Shown piece by piece: positions 1-5,053 of a stretch of DNA of 6,504 bases. This DNA is from Pseudomonadota bacterium (lineage in GTDB: Bacteria; Pseudomonadota; Gammaproteobacteria; Pseudomonadales; Cellvibrionaceae). The stretch lies in contig JAEZGT010000164.1 in the NCBI GenBank assembly GCA_023416875.1, positions 1 to 6,504 of the forward strand, in the 5' to 3' direction. Every line of letters begins with the position of its first letter. Positions within the stretch are counted from its first letter, which is position 1. A program made the position numbers and the translations under genes. A model generated the notes under the pieces. The model was given only the letters and a program-made list of their open reading frames with translations, had not been told where the DNA came from and made no database searches.

Positions 1-603
1 CCGGCGAGCAAAGGCCAGTACGGCTTTCAGTACGTGCTCAACACCTCGCCGAACAATGTGGTCTGTCACGGCGTGCCATCCGTTACGCAGATTCTGGAAT
101 CCGGCGACATTATCAATGTGGATATCACCCTGGAAAAAAACGGTTTTATTGCCGATTCCAGCAAGATGTACATGATCGGCGACGTCGGCCCGCACGCGCG
201 CAAGCTGGTGGAAAAAACCTATGAGGCCATGTGGGAAGGCATTCGCGTGGTTAAACCCGGCGCGACTCTCGGTGATATAGGCCATGCCATCCAACACTGC
301 GCCACCTGCAACGGTTATTCCGTGGTGCGCGATTATTGCGGCCACGGCATTGGCCGGCAAATGCACGAAGCGCCGCAAGTGACGCACTACGGCATGAAAG
401 GCAAAGGCATGGTGTTGAAAGAGGGTATGACCTTTACCATCGAACCCATGATCAATCAAGGAACCGCCAAGGTAAAAGTGAAAAAAGACGGCTGGACCGT
501 GGTGACCACCGATAAAAAGCTGTCCGCGCAATGGGAGCATACGATTGCGGTGACGGCGGATGGTTATGAGGTTTTAACGTTGCGAGAAGAAGAAAGGGTG
601 TAA
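1..603 (+). CDS. map: Type I methionine aminopeptidase, 3' part (5' end outside window)
   Basis: Cytosolic metalloenzyme that removes the initiator methionine from new proteins. The reading frame is open from base 1 to the TAA at 601-603, giving 200 codons; family members have about 250-265 residues, so roughly the first 55-65 residues lie outside the window. All expected active-site residues are visible in order: the His of VVCHGVP (67-69), the metal-binding Asp of NVDIT (121-123), Asp of ADSSKM (154-156), His of CGHGIG (343-345), Glu of TIEPM (442-444) and Glu of QWEHT (535-537). The enzyme therefore looks intact. An in-frame GTG at 34 is internal to the conserved fold and is not the true start. 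The gene is convergent with the TonB cluster and has no T-tract of its own after the stop. In many bacteria map sits beside rpsB; here it does not on the visible side, so this may be a second copy (inference). Confidence 0.96.
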   Translation, partial: PASKGQYGFQYVLNTSPNNVVCHGVPSVTQILESGDIINVDITLEKNGFIADSSKMYMIGDVGPHARKLVEKTYEAMWEGIRVVKPGATLGDIGHAIQHCATCNGYSVVRDYCGHGIGRQMHEAPQVTHYGMKGKGMVLKEGMTFTIEPMINQGTAKVKVKKDGWTVVTTDKKLSAQWEHTIAVTADGYEVLTLREEERV

Positions 604-627
604 AAAAAGGCCGGCATATCGCCGGCC
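602..627 (-). terminator. Rho-independent terminator of the tonB-exbB-exbD-exbD-TPR operon
   Basis: GGCCGGC (609-615) pairs perfectly with GCCGGCC (621-627) around a 5-base loop. On the minus strand the stem is followed directly by seven T (plus-strand A run 602-608). It lies 10 bases past the TPR gene stop. The T-tract overlaps the last two bases of the map stop codon. On the plus strand the hairpin has no T run after it, so it should end mainly minus-strand transcripts. Confidence 0.88.
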
Positions 628-637
628 AAGCGCTCAC

Positions 638-1900
638 TCAAGCGGGAACTTTTGCGGTGTTGGCGTGAATGGTCCACAGGCGTGACATAAGGGCCAGTTT
701 AGAATTGGCCGGCACGGACTTGAAGGCTTTAATTGCTTCCTCCTTTTTATTCAACGCCAGATAGGCGATGCCTATATTGATTTGCACATCATCCTGATTT
801 TTGATGCCGCCTTTTTGCAGGCCTTTGCTTAATGCGTTGATCGCGTTCTGATATTGGCCGTGGCCCAGATAGGCTTCACCGATTTTGATCAGCGCTTCGC
901 CAGTGGGTTTTGCCAGAGCTTCTTTTTCCAGTGATGGCAAAGTTGCCAAATCTTCCGCAGATTGCTGTTTGGCGAGATTGCGTAATTTGATCTGTCGGTC
1001 TTTCTGTTCGCCGACACCAAGTTTGCCTTTGCTGAAGCCCTCATCCAAATAAGTTGCCGCATCACCCGGATTATTGACGGCGAGCGCCAGCTCCGCCATT
1101 TCGATATATTCATTGGTGTCCATCAGCCCCCGGTCGTGCAACAGACGCAGATAAATCATGATCTGGCGATCGGAAAAGCTTGAATCGGACGCGTAGGTAA
1201 ACATGTTGGACCAGTATTGGTCGCTCGGAAAGCGGGTCAATAGTTGTTCCAGCGTCGCAATAATCTCCGGCTTTTTATTTTGTTTGTATTGTGCGCTCAA
1301 CAGCAGTTTGAGCCATTCCTCTTTTGCAGCAATACCTTTTTGCTGTGCCCTAGACAACAATGCCTGAGTGACGGTTTCGGCTCGTGCGAAGTCATTATTT
1401 AAATAGTAGGTTTCGCCAAGCTGGCGCATAACCTCTAGGTCTCCGCTGTTTTTTTGCAGATAAAGCTCCGCGTATTTAATCGAGTTTGGATAATTTTTTA
1501 ACGAAAGGTACAGTTGCGAAATGGTCAGCTGGCGTTTGGGAATGTCTTCCTGCTTGAATTGATTGCCCGCTAACATTTTTTCATAAATGGCGGCGGCGCC
1601 TGCGTGGTCGTTCAGATTCATCATGCAGTAGGCCAGCATTTCATTGACAATTGCCTCCTCCGTTACTGTTTTGTTAGGGATGGCGGCAACTTCCTGAGTT
1701 GCGGCCAGCGCCTCTTTCCATTTTTTTGCCTCCATCAAGCCGCGTGCTTTTTTCAGCGGTTTGCCGACTTTCGGGCTGATTTTTTCCGCTTTTTCAGCAG
1801 CGTATACCGGAGTGACAACGAGGGGGAGAATAACGGCCTGCGAACAGAAGCCCAGCAAGCCTATGTAAATACATTTGCGTAGTGTGCGTTGAATTTTCAT
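638..1900 (-). CDS. Secreted TPR-repeat protein, putative accessory component of the TonB system
   Basis: Predicted 420-residue periplasmic protein. Residues 1-34 form a signal peptide: basic start (KIQRTLRK), hydrophobic core to about residue 29, and a VYA-A cleavage site at 34/35. The mature part is helical with TPR-like repeats: about 49-82, 83-115, 121-153 and 154-187, a less regular middle, then two good repeats at about 334-366 and 369-402 (GEAYLGHGQYQNAINALSKG; NIGIAYLALNKKEEAIKAF). TPR proteins of this type recur at the end of TonB/ExbB/ExbD operons in gammaproteobacteria and are usually annotated as putative TonB-system components; a role as a periplasmic scaffold for TonB or ExbD is inference. 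The ATG at 1900-1898 is supported by AAGG at 1907-1910, six bases upstream. That site overlaps the TAA of the upstream exbD, suggesting translational coupling. No enzymatic motif is visible. Confidence 0.9.
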   Translation of the reverse strand: MKIQRTLRKCIYIGLLGFCSQAVILPLVVTPVYAAEKAEKISPKVGKPLKKARGLMEAKKWKEALAATQEVAAIPNKTVTEEAIVNEMLAYCMMNLNDHAGAAAIYEKMLAGNQFKQEDIPKRQLTISQLYLSLKNYPNSIKYAELYLQKNSGDLEVMRQLGETYYLNNDFARAETVTQALLSRAQQKGIAAKEEWLKLLLSAQYKQNKKPEIIATLEQLLTRFPSDQYWSNMFTYASDSSFSDRQIMIYLRLLHDRGLMDTNEYIEMAELALAVNNPGDAATYLDEGFSKGKLGVGEQKDRQIKLRNLAKQQSAEDLATLPSLEKEALAKPTGEALIKIGEAYLGHGQYQNAINALSKGLQKGGIKNQDDVQINIGIAYLALNKKEEAIKAFKSVPANSKLALMSRLWTIHANTAKVPA

Positions 1901-1906
1901 AAATAA

Positions 1907-1910
1907 CCTT
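1907..1910 (-). promoter_or_regulatory. Ribosome binding site of the TPR gene, overlapping the exbD stop codon
   Basis: On the minus strand the exbD copy 2 stop and the next bases read TAAGG, then six bases, then ATG. The Shine-Dalgarno core AAGG shares two bases with the stop codon, so a ribosome finishing exbD is placed at the TPR start. This fixes the TPR start at 1900. Confidence 0.75.
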
Positions 1911-2328
1911 ATTCGAATTTTTCGTTGCCGATGATGCCAATATTGTCCAGACCGAGGCGTTGTGCAGTTGCGAGCACCTTGGCAACCACATCGTATTTCG
2001 CCAGCTTGTGCGGCTTCAGATGAATTTCCGGCCGGGGTTGAGCATTGGCGGCGTGTGTCATGTAATTTTTCAGCATTTCACCGTCGCGGATGGTGTTGCC
2101 GTCCCAGCGAATAACGCCATCGAAATCAATTTCGATGGAGATCACCACAGGTTTTTCCAGAGGTGGTGGCGCGTTGCTGATCGGCATATCCATTTTTACC
2201 GAGTGAGTCTGGATTGGCAGGGTGATGATCAACATCACGATGAGAACAAGCATCACATCGATGAGCGGTGTGGTATTCATTTCCACCATTACGTCATCGC
2301 TGGATGCATTACCGACATTCATGCCCAT
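1909..2328 (-). CDS. exbD: ExbD/TolR family biopolymer transport protein, second copy
   Basis: 139-residue inner-membrane protein of the ExbB-ExbD proton motor that energises TonB. It has a short cytoplasmic N-terminus, the family signature NTTPLIDVMLVL at 18-29 with the proton-responsive Asp at residue 24, one membrane segment at about 22-42, and a periplasmic domain from about 45 to the end. Length matches ExbD (about 140). The ATG at 2328-2326 has a strong AGGAG eight bases upstream. It starts 16 bases after the first exbD and ends 8 bases before the TPR gene. It differs clearly from the first copy in the periplasmic domain (SNAPPPLEKPVVISIEIDFD; C-terminal GNEKFE), so this is not a recent duplication. 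Comparable exbD pairs are known in Xanthomonas, where the second ExbD is dispensable for iron uptake but needed in other processes. Confidence 0.96.
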   Translation of the reverse strand: MGMNVGNASSDDVMVEMNTTPLIDVMLVLIVMLIITLPIQTHSVKMDMPISNAPPPLEKPVVISIEIDFDGVIRWDGNTIRDGEMLKNYMTHAANAQPRPEIHLKPHKLAKYDVVAKVLATAQRLGLDNIGIIGNEKFE

Positions 2329-2344
2329 GGAATAATCTCCTGAA

Positions 2345-2761
2345 TTAGCGGGTAGGCTCGGTGATAAACGCTATCTTGCTGATGCCCGCGCGCTGGCAAT
2401 ACAGCACCAGCCGGCCCACATGCTCATAGCGGCCGTCGAGATCTCCGCGAATGTGCACTTCCGGCTGCGGACGCATGCCGGATAGAGTTTTGAGTTTGGT
2501 TAGCAGTGCGTTTTTGTCGGAAAGGCGCGAGTCGTTCCAGAAATATTCGCCTTCACTGGTGACGGCGATAACAATATTTTCAGGGTTGGTCAGCGTCGGT
2601 GTATTGGATACATTCGGTAGATCCACCGGTATGGTTTTAATCACCACCGGAATGGTGATGAGAAAAATAATCAGCATAACCAGCATCACATCCACTAGAG
2701 GTGTGGTGTTGATGGTGGAGTTGAGCTGGTCTGCGTCGCCAGATGATATTTGCATGCCCAT
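2345..2761 (-). CDS. exbD: ExbD/TolR family biopolymer transport protein, first copy
   Basis: 138-residue inner-membrane partner of ExbB. The N-terminus carries NTTPLVDVMLVMLI at 18-31, with the conserved membrane Asp at residue 24. A single membrane segment spans about 22-42, followed by a periplasmic domain ending in ISKIAFITEPTR, typical of the family. The start ATG (2761-2759) is preceded by a modest GAGA site. A 71-base gap with a hairpin separates it from exbB, while the second exbD follows after 16 bases. Both copies share the opening MGM and the Asp at the same residue number, but only scattered identity after the membrane segment. It should form the ExbB5-ExbD2 type complex; whether as a homodimer or paired with copy 2 cannot be seen from sequence. 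Confidence 0.96.
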   Translation of the reverse strand: MGMQISSGDADQLNSTINTTPLVDVMLVMLIIFLITIPVVIKTIPVDLPNVSNTPTLTNPENIVIAVTSEGEYFWNDSRLSDKNALLTKLKTLSGMRPQPEVHIRGDLDGRYEHVGRLVLYCQRAGISKIAFITEPTR

Positions 2762-2787
2762 AAAATTGTCTCTTATTGGGTTTGCCT

Positions 2788-2810
2788 GGAGGCTGCTATA
2801 AACAGTCTCC
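2788..2810 (-). repeat. Hairpin in the exbB-exbD gap
   Basis: GGAGGCTG (2788-2795) faces CAGTCTCC (2803-2810) across a 7-base loop: seven Watson-Crick pairs plus one G/T position, which becomes an A/C mismatch in the minus-strand transcript. No T run follows on the minus strand, so it is not an intrinsic terminator. It could act as an RNA-stabilising or processing element between exbB and exbD (inference). Confidence 0.4.
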
Positions 2811-2832
2811 GGCTGGAATGAGCTGTCAGCGG

Positions 2833-3759
2833 TTAGGCACCTTTGACGCCCATGGTGAGATTGGCGTGAATATCGGCCGCGAAATTGCGCAAGCCGTCGA
2901 CGATGACTTTATTGCGGCGTACCAGCCAGTTGTAACCCAGCACTGCGGGCACGGCGACGGCGAGGCCGATTGCGGTCATGATCAGCGCCTCACCGACGGG
3001 GCCTGCCACTTTATCGATGCTCGCCTGGCCAGATAAACCGATGGCGATCAACGCGTTGTAAATGCCCCACACGGTTCCGAAAAGGCCGACAAAAGGTGAG
3101 CAGGAGCCAACGGTGGCCAGCAGCGACAAGCCGTTTTGCAATTGCGCTACCACGCGGTCCACAGCACGTTGCAACTGCGTGCCGAGCCACTCCGACAATT
3201 CAATTTTTTCTCCCTGACGGCGATGGTGCTGTTCGAACGCGGTCATGCCCTCCTGTGCGACGGAACGGAAAGCGCTGTGTTCTTTATAAGTGCCCAGGCC
3301 TTCCACAAGATTTTTGCCGTTCCAAAAACGCCCGGTAGCTTTGGCTTGTGTTAATAAAATCTGTTGTTGAATCAGCTTGGTTACCAACACGTACCAAGTG
3401 GCGGCGGACATGATCACCATGATGATCAGGGTTCCCCGCGCTACAAAATCTCCCTGCGCCCAGAGTTCTTCCAAGCCGTAGCCGCTGTGGGCTTCTGCTG
3501 TGCTGGCTTCCGCAGCGGTAGCGGCGTTGGAGGCGTCGTCAACCATTTCTGATGCCACGGACATTTCGGGCAGCGGTGGTGCCGAGTCAAATGACGTGGT
3601 GTTCTGTTGTTCCTCGGTCACAGGCGCCGTAGCTTCATCCTGAATAAGGCTTGCTGACTCCGCAGGTGTTTGTGCATGAGATGCGGTGATCACACACACT
3701 TGCGCGCTGAACACCAGCGCGAGTGGTAAAACAATTCGTAACATAAACTTGGTTTTCAT
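2833..3759 (-). CDS. exbB: ExbB/TolQ/MotA family proton channel protein with secreted N-terminal extension
   Basis: 308-residue inner-membrane protein; it forms the pentameric proton channel that drives TonB with ExbD. Residues 1-29 are a signal peptide (basic MKTKFMLR, hydrophobic core, cleavage after SHA). Residues 30-95 are an Ala/Glu/Ser-rich periplasmic extension without recognisable domain, as in the long ExbB forms of Pseudomonas and Xanthomonas. Membrane segments are at about 107-128, 212-238 and 252-280. The MotA/TolQ/ExbB signature is clear: TVGSCSPFVGLFGTVWGIYN at 216-235, and PVGEALIMTAIGLAVAVPAV, where Glu257 and Thr262 align with E. coli Glu176 and Thr181. I chose ATG 3759 over the upstream in-frame GTG at 3843: it has AGGA seven bases upstream and opens directly into a signal peptide, while the longer form would bury that signal and overlap tonB by 8 bases. 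The gap to tonB is then 76 bases. Confidence 0.95.
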   Translation of the reverse strand: MKTKFMLRIVLPLALVFSAQVCVITASHAQTPAESASLIQDEATAPVTEEQQNTTSFDSAPPLPEMSVASEMVDDASNAATAAEASTAEAHSGYGLEELWAQGDFVARGTLIIMVIMSAATWYVLVTKLIQQQILLTQAKATGRFWNGKNLVEGLGTYKEHSAFRSVAQEGMTAFEQHHRRQGEKIELSEWLGTQLQRAVDRVVAQLQNGLSLLATVGSCSPFVGLFGTVWGIYNALIAIGLSGQASIDKVAGPVGEALIMTAIGLAVAVPAVLGYNWLVRRNKVIVDGLRNFAADIHANLTMGVKGA

Positions 3760-3766
3760 TGCTGAA

Positions 3767-3770
3767 TCCT
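3767..3770 (-). promoter_or_regulatory. Ribosome binding site that decides the exbB start
   Basis: AGGA on the minus strand, seven bases before ATG 3759-3757. The alternative GTG at 3843-3841 lies inside the tonB end. This site supports the shorter 308-residue ExbB that starts with its signal peptide. Confidence 0.7.
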
Positions 3771-3835
3771 GATGTTGGATAAATGGGTTGCCATGGCCTG
3801 TCATGCAGGCCGTTCGATTAAATTCCGGGTATTTG

Positions 3836-4450
3836 TCAGCCACCTTTGGTGTCCTTGAGTGAGAAGCGGAAATTGATCCGGTGCCAGCAGGGGACGGGTT
3901 GATCGCCCTTCATGCACGGCTCGAAGCTCCATTCGCGCAGAGCATGTTTGAGGGCTGCTGTGTCCAGCCGCTCAAAGCCGCTGGAGGTCGCGACCTTGCC
4001 GTCCTTCACCTTGCCGTTCACCTCCAGATAGAGCGATAAGCCGACCAGTCCTTCTTCACCCAAGCGTTGCGATGAGGATGGATAAGGGGGTCTGCTCAGG
4101 CCCTTTTTCGGCATGCGGGCTTCCACCACTTGGGGAGGTGGTGCCTCTCGGGAAACCGTAATGGCGTTGGTGTTTTGTGGTGGAGCTTCCTCCACAGCGA
4201 ACTCGATATCGGGCGGTGGCACGAAATCGGGTGGCGGAGGTACAAAATCCGGCGGTGGAGGTGGCGGTGCTTCTTCCGGTGGCGGCGGCGCTTCTTCGAT
4301 GATTTTCGCATCGATCTGCTGCTTGAGTAGATCCATCGGGTCGTGATTTAAACCGACAGCGAGGGCATAAATCACTGCCAAATGAAACACAATGACAAAA
4401 AATACGCCGCTGAATTTTTCCCAAAAGCTTTTTTCTGCTTTGTACGACAT
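3836..4450 (-). CDS. tonB: TonB energy transducer
   Basis: 204-residue periplasm-spanning protein that transmits ExbB-ExbD motor energy to outer-membrane TonB-dependent receptors. Residues 1-12 are cytoplasmic. Residues 13-33 form the single membrane anchor and contain His23, matching the essential membrane His of E. coli TonB; the Ser four residues before it in E. coli is Val here. Residues 52-108 are proline-rich, with EEAPPPP and DFVPPPP repeats. Residues 119-198 form the TonB C-terminal domain, with SRPPYP at 119-124 and a core running to WSFEP. The protein is somewhat shorter than the 239-residue E. coli TonB, mainly in the linker. The C-terminal domain has two cysteines nine residues apart (179, 188). 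I chose ATG 4450, which gives MSYKAEKSFWEKF just before the anchor. The frame stays open to 4573, but that part is not TonB-like and overlaps a strong hairpin. The ribosome binding site at 4450 is weak. Confidence 0.95.
   Translation of the reverse strand: MSYKAEKSFWEKFSGVFFVIVFHLAVIYALAVGLNHDPMDLLKQQIDAKIIEEAPPPPEEAPPPPPPDFVPPPPDFVPPPDIEFAVEEAPPQNTNAITVSREAPPPQVVEARMPKKGLSRPPYPSSSQRLGEEGLVGLSLYLEVNGKVKDGKVATSSGFERLDTAALKHALREWSFEPCMKGDQPVPCWHRINFRFSLKDTKGG
4211..4297 (-). repeat. Short tandem repeats coding the TonB proline linker
   Basis: Two imperfect repeat units follow each other in the coding strand: EEAPPPP then EEAPPPPPP (residues 52-67), and DFVPPPP then DFVPPP (68-80). The 21-base DFVPPPP unit (4249-4229) is nearly copied just downstream (4228 on). 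The linker length could vary between strains through slippage or unequal exchange at these units (inference). Confidence 0.75.
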
Positions 4451-4479
4451 AAATTGATTTCTGTGTGTCAATCCGGCAG

Positions 4480-4518
4480 GCGCACGGGCGCCTATGCTCA
4501 CGGGGAAAGCCCGTGCGC
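4480..4518 (-). promoter_or_regulatory. Competing hairpins in the tonB leader
   Basis: GCGCACGGGC (4480-4489) is perfectly complementary to GCCCGTGCGC (4509-4518): a 10-bp GC-rich stem with a 19-base loop. Within the loop, CACGGG at 4499-4504 repeats part of the left arm and can instead pair with CCCGTG at 4510-4515 (6 bp, 5-base loop). The two folds exclude each other. The structure ends about 30 bases before the tonB ATG, whose ribosome binding site is weak. No T run follows, so it is not a simple terminator. A control of translation or mRNA stability is inference. Confidence 0.5.
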
Positions 4519-4578
4519 ATAAAACATATGCCGGAAATGAAGAGGTACTGTTTATCCGCAGCAGAACCCACACCCGGA

Positions 4579-4593
4579 AAAATCAGTGATTTT
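4579..4593. repeat. AT-rich palindrome upstream of tonB
   Basis: AAAATCA (4579-4585) and TGATTTT (4587-4593) form a perfect 7+1+7 palindrome. Outside it, ACCCACACCCGG on the left and CGGTGGGT on the right can extend the pairing with bulges. It lies about 130 bases before the tonB start and 70 bases past the preceding gene. It could be a regulator binding site or a transcript stem; it does not match the Fur consensus. Confidence 0.4.
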
Positions 4594-4661
4594 CGGTGGG
4601 TGCACGACGAGCGGCGGCATTGCCGATAATTAACCGGTAAACAATAAGTAAAAGAGAGAGA

Positions 4662-4961
4662 TCAAGCGGTAGCGGGAGGGCCGCGGATGGAATAGGGAAC
4701 CGTGAATGTCTGTCCGTTCGTTTGGATGCAGGGATCGCATGGAGCCGGACATTTAGCGATTTTAATCGCGGGGGGTTCAGAGGGGAGGAAAAAGTCCTGA
4801 TTCTGAGTTTCGAATTTTTTATGCGATTTTTCGCTGAGAGGTATGGCCTGGATCTGGTCCTGCAATGCAACAAAATCAGGCGTCCGGTCAATGTGCAGGC
4901 GCTGCACATTCTGCCCCGGCAGAAATGCCAGTATAAAACTCAAGAGCAGAATAAACTTCAT
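4662..4961 (-). CDS. Small secreted protein of unknown function with a CxxxCxxC motif
   Basis: 99 residues; I do not recognise the family. Residues 1-16 look like a short signal peptide (MKFILLLSFILAFLPG), though without a classical A-x-A cleavage site. The mature part is polar. Cysteines 71, 75 and 78 form KCPAPCDPC, followed by a Gly/Pro-rich tail (RGPPATA). The odd cysteine number would suit metal binding, a disulfide plus one free thiol, or dimerisation, but nothing more can be said. Codon choice looks like that of the neighbours, and other frames here lack a sensible start or domain. The ATG (4961-4959) has only a weak ribosome binding site, which lowers confidence. The gene lies 92 bases after the MATE gene and 211 before tonB, all in one direction. 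A link to the TonB system is possible but rests only on position. Confidence 0.55.
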   Translation of the reverse strand: MKFILLLSFILAFLPGQNVQRLHIDRTPDFVALQDQIQAIPLSEKSHKKFETQNQDFFLPSEPPAIKIAKCPAPCDPCIQTNGQTFTVPYSIRGPPATA

Positions 4962-4988
4962 AAGCTTAACCGGGGCGGTTCAGGAGAG

Positions 4989-5003
4989 GTTTCTTCAAGA
5001 AAC
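4989..5003. promoter_or_regulatory. Perfect palindrome, candidate operator before the small secreted gene
   Basis: GTTTCTT (4989-4995) and AAGAAAC (4997-5003) are exact inverted copies around one C. The 15-bp odd symmetry with no usable RNA loop suits a dimeric repressor site better than a hairpin. It lies between the candidate -10 (5012-5020) and the ATG at 4961, about where transcription would start. The regulator is unknown. Confidence 0.4.
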
Positions 5004-5011
5004 GTTGCAGC

Positions 5012-5020
5012 ATCTTATCA
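5012..5020 (-). promoter_or_regulatory. Candidate extended -10 promoter of the small secreted gene
   Basis: On the minus strand the sequence reads TGATAAGAT, an extended -10 (TG-n then TAAGAT, four of six consensus bases). No good -35 box lies at the usual distance. The predicted start would fall near 5005, beside the palindrome at 4989-5003. Weak on its own; reported because of that arrangement. Confidence 0.28.
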
Positions 5021-5053
5021 CTATCAAGAGGGGTTGTTGCTACAAAATTTTTT

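Larger units (their letters stand above)
4451..4661 (-). other. 211-base non-coding gap: tonB leader and upstream region
   Basis: No convincing gene on either strand. It holds a 10-bp hairpin with a competing inner hairpin near tonB (4480-4518) and an AT-rich palindrome (4579-4593) farther up. I see no intrinsic terminator after the upstream small gene, and no sigma-70 promoter with good -35 and -10 boxes, so whether tonB has its own promoter is undecided. A single GATAAT (4625-4630) is present, but no full Fur box. Confidence 0.6.

Noticed and set aside
3760..3843. Longer ExbB starting at GTG 3843
   Set aside because: The 28 added residues are not ExbB-like, would place the signal peptide internally and overlap tonB; ATG 3759 has a well-spaced AGGA.
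4113..4346. Plus-strand glycine-rich frame with GGGGTKSGGGG repeats
   Set aside because: It is the antisense image of the TonB proline codons (CCN read as NGG), with no signal or domain of its own.
4451..4573. Longer TonB starting at 4573
   Set aside because: The 41 extra residues have no TonB character and run through the strong hairpin at 4480-4518; MSYKAEKSFW just before the membrane anchor is the normal TonB start.
4615..4640. Possible Fur box upstream of tonB
   Set aside because: Only one GATAAT hexamer is present; the neighbouring bases do not give the inverted partner needed for a Fur site.
4640..4685. Intrinsic terminator after the small secreted gene
   Set aside because: Only a 4-bp GCGG/CCGC stem with a long loop and a mixed TC tract; too weak to call.
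4583..4909. Alternative minus-strand frame overlapping the small secreted gene
   Set aside because: Basic, low-information translation without signal peptide or domain; the 4662-4961 frame has better codon use and a hydrophobic leader.
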